From: Deltaproteobacteria bacterium
Lineage (GTDB): Bacteria > Desulfobacterota > Desulfobacteria > Desulfobacterales > C00003060
Assembly (NCBI GenBank): GCA_003647435.1
Contig: QMMV01000073.1
Location: 1-7,989, forward strand
Direction: 5' to 3'
DNA: 7,989 nt
This document shows positions 1 through 5,528 of this stretch, piece by piece; positions within the stretch are counted from its first letter, which is position 1, and the number at the start of each line of letters is the position of its first letter. Under the pieces are notes generated by a model. It had not been told where the DNA came from. It searched no databases and worked only from the letters and a program-made list of their open reading frames with translations. A program made the position numbers and the translations under genes.

Positions 1-165
1 AAAAACAGACATACGGAGCGGACAGGCCATCCGATTGGAGACTGGCTCACTGTCTGAGTTTGAGACGGTCTCCAATCGGATGGCCTGTCCGCAATAATAT
101 TTTCAAAAAGCTAAACTGATACAGCTCTTTTAAAAAACAGACACAGATGTTTTCAAAAACCTAAA
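1..165. repeat. Duplicated AT-rich unit, one copy split by a palindromic element
   Basis: Two copies of the same two-part sequence are visible. Copy B is contiguous: aaaaacagaca at 133-143, six bases, then ttttcaaaaacctaaa at 150-165. Copy A has the same 11-mer at 1-11 and the same 16-mer with one mismatch (ttttcaaaaagctaaa) at 100-115, but 88 bases lie between the parts. Those 88 bases carry the hairpin at 18-92. The simplest reading is that a small palindromic element entered, or replaced the centre of, one copy of a duplicated unit. No gene is visible in positions 1-199 on either strand. Copy A starts at the window edge, so its true left border is unknown. Confidence 0.6.
18..92. repeat. 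25-bp perfect inverted repeat (long hairpin)
   Basis: Bases 18-42 are the exact reverse complement of 68-92. The stem continues inward with a G.T and a G-C pair, one mismatch, then ctca (46-49) against tgag (61-64), leaving an 11-base loop at 50-60. It lies 108-182 bases beyond the stop of the minus-strand thioesterase gene. Read on the minus strand, the stem is followed by about 12 bases and then five T residues, so it is not a canonical intrinsic terminator, although it could still block or end transcription. It could equally be a miniature mobile palindrome. It does not show the paired core sites of an integron attC site. Confidence 0.85.
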
Positions 166-199
166 TTTTTGCCTGTTGTCGATTAAAGGCACCAACAAT

Positions 200-670
200 T
201 CAGGCCAAGCCCAGATCCCACGGCGCACGCACGCCGATCACTTCACCCTGAGCGCATTCCCTACCTTTCGCATAGACCGAACAGGTAACGATGACTTTCT
301 TCTTATAGAGTTCTTTGACGCGAGCGCGCAGCACAAGCTCGGTGTCAATCGGCGTAGGATGCAGGTACTTGACCTTCAGCGTGCCGGTAACCAAGGTGAT
401 CCGGGGCTCCGTGCCAGGCTGGCGTCCTTCAGCCTCATAAGAGGCGGCAATAGCTGTGCCGATGCTATGGCAATCGATGAGGCTCGCTATCAAACCGCCG
501 TAGACAAAACCAGGAAAGGCCGTGTGGTATGGTCTCGGCTTGAAGTGACAGATGCCCTCCTCGCCGTCCCAGTAGGTCCTGATGTGTAGACCGTGCGGGT
601 TGTGAGGACCACAACCGTAACAAATGGCACCTTCGTCGGGGTAGGAATCCTGAATCGCTTTTTCAGTCAT
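200..670 (-). CDS. PaaI-family hotdog-fold thioesterase
   Basis: This 156-residue protein is a typical single-domain hotdog thioesterase of the PaaI type, a cytosolic family that hydrolyses acyl-CoA or aryl-CoA thioesters. The substrate cannot be told from sequence. It begins with a CYGCGPHNPHGL segment (residues 17-28), the Cys-x-x-Cys-Gly/Asn-Pro-x-Gly-Leu signature common in this family. FPGFVYGGLIASLIDCHSIG (52-71) follows, the hotdog helix region with the acidic residue (Asp66) usually placed near the active site, and a strand region around LKVKYLHPTPIDTELVL (98-114). The ATG at 670 is chosen because GGAAG sits 6 bases upstream (677-681) and the family N-terminus fits. A TTG at 724 would add 18 residues that look unrelated. 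It follows the YbhB-like gene by 65 bp on the same strand, so the two may be cotranscribed. Confidence 0.85.
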   Translation of the reverse strand: MTEKAIQDSYPDEGAICYGCGPHNPHGLHIRTYWDGEEGICHFKPRPYHTAFPGFVYGGLIASLIDCHSIGTAIAASYEAEGRQPGTEPRITLVTGTLKVKYLHPTPIDTELVLRARVKELYKKKVIVTCSVYAKGRECAQGEVIGVRAPWDLGLA

Positions 671-735
671 GGATTTCTTCCAATATTTTACCTGGTGGCA
701 TTCAACCTGTTCTAATGTTACCAACAGCGAAGGGC

Positions 736-1347
736 TTATCGGACCCGCTGGTAAGTTCCGACTAATTCTGCTTTCGCGAGAATGTGTCCCTCCATTGCCT
801 TTTCAAGCTTTCCTTTGGTAGGCTTGCCCAGATCTGGAAGAACAACATCCAGGGCATAGAGCTTGTGAAAGTAACGATGGCGGCCGATCGGGGGGCAGGG
901 TCCGCCGTATCCAGTCCGCTTCCAGTCATTGAGCCCTTCTTTGGTTCCCTCGGGAAGATCCTTCGATCTCACACCTTCCGGCAGCCTGAGGACGCTGGGA
1001 GAGATGTTATAAAGTACCCAGTGGACCCACGTCATTTTAGGTGCGGCAGGGTCAGGAGCATCGGGATCGTCTACAATCAGAACAAGACTCTTTGTTCCTT
1101 CGGGTAGGCCCGACCACTCTAAGGCAGGTGAAATATCCTCACCGTCGCAGGTATAACGCATGGAAATCTTTCCGTTATGTGAGAATGCCGGGGATGTGAT
1201 TGCCAGGGTCATTGTGTCTTCTCCTTTGCCTATGTTTGCATTATGTAAACTCTTTTCTGATGCATATGCAGCAGTACCAAGACCTATGAAAAAGCCCAGA
1301 AATCCTGCCAAACATAGCTTCCCAACATTACGTACTGCACAACTCAT
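736..1347 (-). CDS. YbhB/YbcL-family (PEBP-like) protein with signal peptide
   Basis: This is a 203-residue member of the bacterial phosphatidylethanolamine-binding-protein family. Visible hallmarks are DGEDISP (68-74), DDPDAP (93-98), WVHW (107-110) and GPCPPIGRHRY (149-159), which form the ligand pocket in PEBP folds. The biochemical role of bacterial members is mostly unknown. Residues 1-29 look like a Sec signal peptide: Arg6 and Lys10, a hydrophobic stretch LCLAGFLGFFIGLG, then AYA before Ser30, so the product from this start should be exported. The start at 1347 has GAGGG 7 bases upstream. A second in-frame ATG at 1212 (residue 46) has a stronger AAAGGAG 8 bases upstream and would give a 158-residue cytosolic protein, the length of E. 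coli YbhB. The open frame continues up to 1584, but that extension does not look like protein. Confidence 0.88.
   Translation of the reverse strand: MSCAVRNVGKLCLAGFLGFFIGLGTAAYASEKSLHNANIGKGEDTMTLAITSPAFSHNGKISMRYTCDGEDISPALEWSGLPEGTKSLVLIVDDPDAPDPAAPKMTWVHWVLYNISPSVLRLPEGVRSKDLPEGTKEGLNDWKRTGYGGPCPPIGRHRYFHKLYALDVVLPDLGKPTKGKLEKAMEGHILAKAELVGTYQRVR
1221..1227 (-). promoter_or_regulatory. Strong internal Shine-Dalgarno for a second start of the YbhB-like gene
   Basis: On the minus strand AAAGGAG lies 8 bases before the in-frame ATG at 1212. The protein from that ATG begins MTLAITSPAF, matching where unexported family members begin. The site is as good as or better than the GAGGG (1355-1359) serving the signal-peptide start. 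It could give a second, cytosolic product, or it could mean that the upstream start is wrong. Confidence 0.5.
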
Positions 1348-1652
1348 AAGAACACCCTCACGAAGAAAGAATGAAACAGGTTGCCGACATATCACTCGCT
1401 TTGTGACCCTTTTATCACTTTGCCCGATCCCTTGACAACAGAAAGTTAGAGAACGCGTCTGACTCTGAATTCTCTTTGGCAGAAGTTGCCTGTCAACCGG
1501 GAGTGACGACATCTGCCATTTCCAGGGCGATACGCACGTGGATCCAAGAGATAATTTAACATAGCCTGCCCTGCAGGTCGGCACGATCGTACTGGGGTGA
1601 AATCGTTTATACTTTTTATTTAACCGGGTTCAGCAACATTCCTTATCTCATT
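1348..1652. other. Non-coding stretch between mini-CFeSP and YbhB-like genes
   Basis: These 305 bases separate the end of the ACS/folate block from the YbhB-like gene. They contain the candidate promoter at 1411-1438, the ribosome binding site at 1355-1359, and short perfect palindromes: cctgcagg (1570-1577), acgatcgt (1583-1590) and aaccgggtt (1622-1630, odd centre). None of the palindromes is followed by a T-run on the minus strand, so no clear intrinsic terminator for the upstream operon is seen. The minus-strand frame stays open to 1584, but its translation is rich in Arg, Cys and Ser with no recognisable domain. Confidence 0.55.
1411..1438 (-). promoter_or_regulatory. Candidate sigma70-type promoter for the YbhB-like gene
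   Basis: On the minus strand TTGTCA (1438-1433, five of six matches to the -35 consensus) is followed after 16 bases by GATAAA (1416-1411, four of six matches to the -10 consensus). Transcription would start near 1404, about 57 bases before the ATG at 1347. The position suits a separate transcription unit for the YbhB-like gene and the thioesterase. This rests on consensus matching only. Confidence 0.4.
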
Positions 1653-2279
1653 TCAGGTGGCGGGGGAAAGCCAGCTTGGGCCAAAGAATAAGGGCAATTC
1701 CGCAGCGCAGATTGGGCCGACGATGATGTTCCAGCCGGTTGATTTTTCCAGCTCATCGCGCATGGCAGCAGCCAGGCCGGGGATGATCACATCCTGATGA
1801 GACACCCTCTCCAGAACGCTTGAGGCAAGTACGCCTTTCTTAACTTGCTCTGATGTCAACGTCTTATAAATTACGGCCATATCGACTGTGTCTCCCCTCG
1901 TGTCGGTGAAAAGCAAAAAAAACGGGCTTCTCGTAGTGCTGATAATTGCGGTCAGTACGTCCTGTGTATGGACGTTGTTGCCCGATATCAGGACAGGGGA
2001 ATGGAGGTCTGGATTATTGATCTCCATCAAACCTGCAGGGCCTGGGCGGGGAGCAGTCAGGCATGGGAATTTCGGCAGGATCTTATCAGCATCCAGGGCA
2101 ATCTGGAAAGAGTAATAGAGTGCTTCAGAGATACCAGGGCAATCTGTAGGCTTTTTGCAGCCCCGCTTTAAACACGCGACAAATTCCTGACAGCTCTTCG
2201 CCCCGCAGGCGGCGCAATCGGTTCGAGGCAGGTATTTTAAAAAATCAATCCTATCCAGATAATTGTCAGCCAGGAGCAT
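1653..2279 (-). CDS. Mini corrinoid iron-sulfur protein: AcsC-like, lacking the TIM barrel
   Basis: This 208-residue protein resembles the two ends of AcsC encoded at 5529-6878. Its N-terminus has Cys22, Cys25, Cys30 and Cys47, the same 3-5-17 spacing as AcsC Cys17/20/25/42, which bind the [4Fe-4S] cluster. Residues 94-203 line up with AcsC 337-446: shared SPVL, a DT-x-G turn, VIIPG and a GW..(I/L)VGP near the end, with almost no gaps. AcsC residues of about 85-325, the TIM barrel that contacts AcsD and AcsE, are missing. Extra cysteines occur at 36, 41, 73 and 191. The AcsC cap-helix segment TAWAAGKF is not conserved here (DMAVIYKT instead), so corrinoid binding is uncertain. The start ATG has only a weak ribosome binding site. 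It follows pabC by 76 bp. Function is unknown; an electron-transfer or corrinoid-handling partner of CFeSP is a guess. Confidence 0.75.
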   Translation of the reverse strand: MLLADNYLDRIDFLKYLPRTDCAACGAKSCQEFVACLKRGCKKPTDCPGISEALYYSFQIALDADKILPKFPCLTAPRPGPAGLMEINNPDLHSPVLISGNNVHTQDVLTAIISTTRSPFFLLFTDTRGDTVDMAVIYKTLTSEQVKKGVLASSVLERVSHQDVIIPGLAAAMRDELEKSTGWNIIVGPICAAELPLFFGPSWLSPAT

Positions 2280-2355
2280 AAGGACTTTGATTTACCCTCC
2301 GCCATCTCAGCCGTACCTGTCGAGGCCTTCCTGCAAGCTAATATCTTAAATCCGA

Positions 2356-3150
2356 CTAAAGAGATGGCCCGGAGGAAAATAAAAAGTCCTCCAAATGTTT
2401 TCGGTAGCCCTCTCGTAGCGCCTCGATCATTTCCGGAATATCGTAATTTGTATCGCCCACGGTACAGACTGGCAAGACCTCAATGACCGAGTTGGTGACA
2501 AAGGCACCATCAAATTGCTTCAAATCCGCAGCTCTGACCGTGCATTCCGTGAGGGAGAAGCCAAGCATCCCGGCAACCTTTATGATTTGTTTGCGTGTTA
2601 CCCCCGGGAGGAGTCCAGCATCTGTCGGCGGCGTGAAGATTTCTCCTTTGCTCAGAAAGAATATATTCGTGACACTCCCCTCAGTAATCTCGCCACGCTC
2701 GTTGGTAAAAAGGGCGTCAAAAAACCCTTGCCTTCGAGCCCAGGTAGAGACAAAGATGTTTTCCAGGTAGGAGGTCGTCTTGAATCTCACGAGAGGAGAA
2801 CTGGAACATCTCTGAAAAGGAGCTAAAACCAACTTAACCCCAGAGGCCTGCTGGGTAGTAACCTTTTTCAAAAGCTCCCATGATGTCCGGAATTCTGTTT
2901 TCTCAACATGGTGATCCCCATAGCAAATAAGATTCAGCCGAAGGCGGGCCTCGGTGTTGAGGGGAATTTCATCTAAGCCGGATTTCAAGGTATCCATGGC
3001 TTCATTTTTAGAAAAGGGGAAGGCGAAGAATTGGCATCCCTCGAGCATGCGGTGCAGATGGTCTTCTACAAAAGCGACTCTTCTACCCTTATAGACTCGA
3101 AATGTTTCAAAGAGGCCTTCACCAAAAAAAAGTGTCCGGTTTTTCATCAT
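2356..3150 (-). CDS. pabC: Aminodeoxychorismate lyase-like, fold type IV PLP enzyme
   Basis: This protein belongs to the branched-chain aminotransferase/4-amino-4-deoxychorismate lyase superfamily. PabC releases pyruvate from aminodeoxychorismate to give p-aminobenzoate for folate. From the ATG at 3150 it has 264 residues. LFFGEGLFETFRV (7-19) is the family N-terminal motif; Lys124 in FKTTSYLEN is the expected PLP Schiff-base lysine; ITEGSVTN (155-162) carries the conserved Glu; LLPGVTR (180-186) binds the cofactor phosphate region; FVTNSVIEVLPV (217-228) is the C-terminal active-site loop. A GTG at 3177 would add nine residues; neither start has a good Shine-Dalgarno sequence. The pabC call over a branched-chain or D-amino-acid aminotransferase rests mainly on the adjacent pabB, whose stop is 59 bp upstream. 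Confidence 0.82.
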   Translation of the reverse strand: MMKNRTLFFGEGLFETFRVYKGRRVAFVEDHLHRMLEGCQFFAFPFSKNEAMDTLKSGLDEIPLNTEARLRLNLICYGDHHVEKTEFRTSWELLKKVTTQQASGVKLVLAPFQRCSSSPLVRFKTTSYLENIFVSTWARRQGFFDALFTNERGEITEGSVTNIFFLSKGEIFTPPTDAGLLPGVTRKQIIKVAGMLGFSLTECTVRAADLKQFDGAFVTNSVIEVLPVCTVGDTNYDIPEMIEALREGYRKHLEDFLFSSGPSL

Positions 3151-3209
3151 AGTTTCACACACTAAAGATACTCGCACAATTGAGTTCTGAAATGAAGAAA
3201 TACCAGAGC

Positions 3210-4466
3210 CTATAACTCTATTCCCAGTGCCATCATGGAAGCTTTTGCCTTAATGATACTTTCCTCGTATTCCAGTTCGGGATCTGAGTCTGCTACGATG
3301 CCTCCTCCAACCCCCAGAACACCTTGTCCATCCCAAAGTTCAAGGGTTCGAATGGCTACGTTTAGCACCATTTTGCCCTGAAAGAAATACCCGATCGCCC
3401 CACAGTACACGCCTCGCTGGTGGGGCTCAAGTTGATAAATGATTTCCATGGCCCTTTTCTTAGGAGCACCCGTGATAGAGCCCGGCGGAAAGGTGGCGCG
3501 AATGATCTCGGCAATCGGAGTATTGCTCCTGACCCTGCCGCTAACGTAGGAAACCATTTGATAAACCGTCTCATACGCCTCAACGACATATAGCCTGGGA
3601 ACCTCTACAGAACCATACACACAAAAGCGCCCCAGGTCATTTCTCATAAGGTCCACAATCATGATGTTTTCTGCACGGTCTTTTTCACTCTCTTTCAGTT
3701 CTCGCCTTAACCTGCCGTCAATCCTAACTTGCTGAGATCTTTTCCTCGTTCCTTTCATCGGCTTGCTCAGGATTATGTTTTGCCTGAGGCGCAAGAATAG
3801 TTCCGGACTTCCGGAAATAACCACTCCTTTTCCCAGGTTCATGAAGGCCGCATACGAGACTGGCTGGATCTCCTTCAGGCGTAAATAGAGGTCAAAAAAG
3901 TCTCCCGCGTAAGTGAAATAGACCCTCTGGGTGTAGTTGATCTGATAAACATCTCCAGCCCGGATATGATCAAGCACGTACCCAACATTTTGAAGATACG
4001 TGGCCTTGCACTGATTGAAGCCGATCATTTTACTGGACCCGCGTCGCCACTTTTTCTTGTGAGACTTGGGCAGGAAAAGAGGCATGTCTCTGTGCCAGCA
4101 AAACCATGTCTTTTGGATATGATCAAAGACCAGAAATCGCGAATAGGCGGCGAGATAGATATCAGGATGCGGTCTGTCCTTGCTGCAAGGCCGAGGGAGG
4201 TCTTCTATCCACTGGCAGGCCTCGTATCCTATGTAGCCAGCTACAAAGTAGTCCTTGCTATGGGAGGATATGAAAGCAAAGAAATCGTCCTTGTCGAGGT
4301 TCGCGATATCCCCGCTAAAAACCTTCTTCGGCTCCCAGGCTATGAAGGAATACCGGTCTGCAAACGAAGGCCTCTGGCTTTCCAACAAAATAGCGCCCGG
4401 CTCGTGACAAAGGGCGCTGAAAACCGCCGAGGGATCGGCTTCGATTCTCATGTTGGTTTTTTCCAT
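3210..4466 (-). CDS. pabB: Aminodeoxychorismate synthase component I
   Basis: This chorismate-utilising enzyme converts chorismate plus ammonia to 4-amino-4-deoxychorismate, the first step to p-aminobenzoate. Counting from the ATG at 4466 it has 418 residues, close to the 453 of E. coli PabB. PMKGT (236-240) holds the lysine (Lys238) that marks PabB; anthranilate synthase TrpE has alanine there. Other family motifs are ENIMIVDLMRNDLGR (266-280), FPPGSITGAPK (326-336), YCGAIGYF (355-362) and GVGGGIVADSDPELEYEES (385-403) with the Mg-binding glutamates. The start is uncertain: TTG at 4472 has AAGG 8 bases upstream, and ATG codons lie at 4466 and 4451. No PabA glutaminase is fused or adjacent, so ammonia must come from a PabA encoded elsewhere or from free ammonia. 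pabC follows on the same strand. Confidence 0.92.
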   Translation of the reverse strand: MEKTNMRIEADPSAVFSALCHEPGAILLESQRPSFADRYSFIAWEPKKVFSGDIANLDKDDFFAFISSHSKDYFVAGYIGYEACQWIEDLPRPCSKDRPHPDIYLAAYSRFLVFDHIQKTWFCWHRDMPLFLPKSHKKKWRRGSSKMIGFNQCKATYLQNVGYVLDHIRAGDVYQINYTQRVYFTYAGDFFDLYLRLKEIQPVSYAAFMNLGKGVVISGSPELFLRLRQNIILSKPMKGTRKRSQQVRIDGRLRRELKESEKDRAENIMIVDLMRNDLGRFCVYGSVEVPRLYVVEAYETVYQMVSYVSGRVRSNTPIAEIIRATFPPGSITGAPKKRAMEIIYQLEPHQRGVYCGAIGYFFQGKMVLNVAIRTLELWDGQGVLGVGGGIVADSDPELEYEESIIKAKASMMALGIEL

Positions 4467-4573
4467 CCTCAATCATCAATCCTTACCAGTTCCCCATCCC
4501 CAATATTCCGTGCCCAAATCGATTTCACGCTCGATTTTGACCCCGCACACCTTAAACTTCGATCTGACAATCA

Positions 4574-4607
4574 CCTGCCCGCCATCGCTTCGCTCAGGCG
4601 AGGCAGG
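4574..4607. repeat. REP-like GC-rich imperfect palindrome
   Basis: cctgcccgcc (4574-4583) pairs with ggcgaggcagg (4597-4607) with one bulged base, across a 13-base loop. It lies 10 bases beyond the acsE stop in the acsE-pabB gap. On the minus strand it is followed by GTGATTGTC rather than a T-run, so it is not a canonical terminator. The GCCTGCC...GGCAGGC form recalls dispersed intergenic palindromes seen in many environmental bacterial genomes, from memory of such sequences. It may stabilise the acsE end of the transcript. Confidence 0.7.
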
Positions 4608-4616
4608 CAACGTCCC

Positions 4617-5519
4617 CTATCTTTGTTTCAGCCATGAATCCGTATAGAGAGAATGGCCAAGGAGCACCTTTGCAGTCTTGACATAGTCCCTGGCTTCTTT
4701 GTCGAGATTTTCGATATCTGGCTCGTGCCCGTCCACCACCTGATGAACCAGGGCAGTGATTTCCGGCCGCCTGCCACGTGCGATTTCATGCAGATCCTTG
4801 TCAAATGCGTCCACGATACAAGATTTCATCCCAAACTTTTCGATTATAATCATATAAGTCCGGTTCAGGATAGGCCGAAGATGGCGTGGCACTCCGTTGG
4901 AAACGTTGGAAAGCCCGCACGTTGATTTACAACCAGGGGCGACTACTTCTGCTATCATATCGAGCTCTGACATGAACCGGTTGCATTCCAGCAATTGATT
5001 CTGCTGGACATTGACGGGTGTTATGATCGGATCGACCCAGATATCTTCTCCTGCCACACCGGCCTCTGCGGCCCTCTGGAGTATCTCTGCAGCCAGGGCC
5101 CCCCGCTCGGCCGCATCTCTGGGCATACCCTCTGGCCCCCAAAGGAGTGCAACCATGCCCGCATTGTATTTCGTGGCCATCGGAATCTGCGCCTCCATTC
5201 TCTCAGGCCGGCACATGATAGAATTAATGACCGCTTTGCCCTGCTTGTCTTTGTAAACCTTCAGGCCGGCTTCGATGGCACTCACATTACTGGTATCCAG
5301 ATAAAGGGGCAGATCCACAACCTCCTGGACGGTTTTCACCATCCATTCCATCAATTCTCCCCCGCCCTTTCTGGCAGGGCCTAAGTTGATGTCGATATAA
5401 TCGACCCCTGCTTCCGCTTCAGCCAGAGCCAGCTCTTGTATCGGCTTTGGGTTTTTCTCCTTTATGGATCGGCCGATCTTCTTAACCATTATATTCAGGT
5501 TTTCCCCGATCAGAATCAT
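4617..5519 (-). CDS. acsE: Methyltetrahydrofolate:corrinoid iron-sulfur protein methyltransferase
   Basis: AcsE moves the methyl group of 5-methyltetrahydrofolate to Co(I) of the corrinoid iron-sulfur protein, linking the methyl and carbonyl branches of the Wood-Ljungdahl pathway. The 300 residues form a pterin-binding TIM barrel like that of dihydropteroate synthase. Motifs: GENLN (5-9), DYIDINLGPAR (40-50), LYLDTSN (72-78, Asp75), VINSIM (97-102), WVDPIITPV (161-169, Asp163) and GLSNVSNGVP (202-211). Asn205 in the last motif corresponds to the asparagine that hydrogen-bonds the folate N5 in the Moorella enzyme. At 300 residues it is longer than the 262-residue Moorella protein, mostly at the C-terminus. 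Its ATG lies 9 bp after the acsC stop, and its GGAG (5525-5528) abuts that stop codon, so translation is probably coupled. Confidence 0.93.
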   Translation of the reverse strand: MILIGENLNIMVKKIGRSIKEKNPKPIQELALAEAEAGVDYIDINLGPARKGGGELMEWMVKTVQEVVDLPLYLDTSNVSAIEAGLKVYKDKQGKAVINSIMCRPERMEAQIPMATKYNAGMVALLWGPEGMPRDAAERGALAAEILQRAAEAGVAGEDIWVDPIITPVNVQQNQLLECNRFMSELDMIAEVVAPGCKSTCGLSNVSNGVPRHLRPILNRTYMIIIEKFGMKSCIVDAFDKDLHEIARGRRPEITALVHQVVDGHEPDIENLDKEARDYVKTAKVLLGHSLYTDSWLKQR

Positions 5520-5528
5520 GAAATCTCC

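Noticed and set aside
18..92. CRISPR repeat pair or canonical intrinsic terminator
   Set aside because: The two arms are inverted, not direct, and there is only one pair, so this is not a CRISPR. No T-run directly follows the stem on either strand, so it is not a standard terminator.
1432..1460. Plus-strand promoter from a perfect TTGACA at 1432-1437
   Set aside because: No -10-like hexamer occurs 15-19 bases downstream on the plus strand, and no plus-strand gene follows.
1348..1584. N-terminal extension of the YbhB-like frame back to 1584
   Set aside because: The 79 extra residues show no domain and end just before a good ribosome binding site, ATG and signal peptide at 1347. A candidate promoter lies inside the extension.
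1653..2279. Mercury-methylation protein HgcA
   Set aside because: HgcA has membrane segments and a conserved Asn-Val-Trp-Cys-Ala cap helix, and no N-terminal [4Fe-4S] motif. None of these fits, and no hgcB ferredoxin lies beside it.
4516..4537. Operator-like inverted repeat aaatcga/tcgattt upstream of pabB
   Set aside because: The arms are only 7 bp in AT-rich sequence, with no promoter elements beside them. Chance is a sufficient explanation.
3966..4637. Long plus-strand open frame of 223 codons
   Set aside because: It lies opposite pabB and the acsE end. Its translation has no recognisable motif, while the minus-strand frames carry full family motifs.
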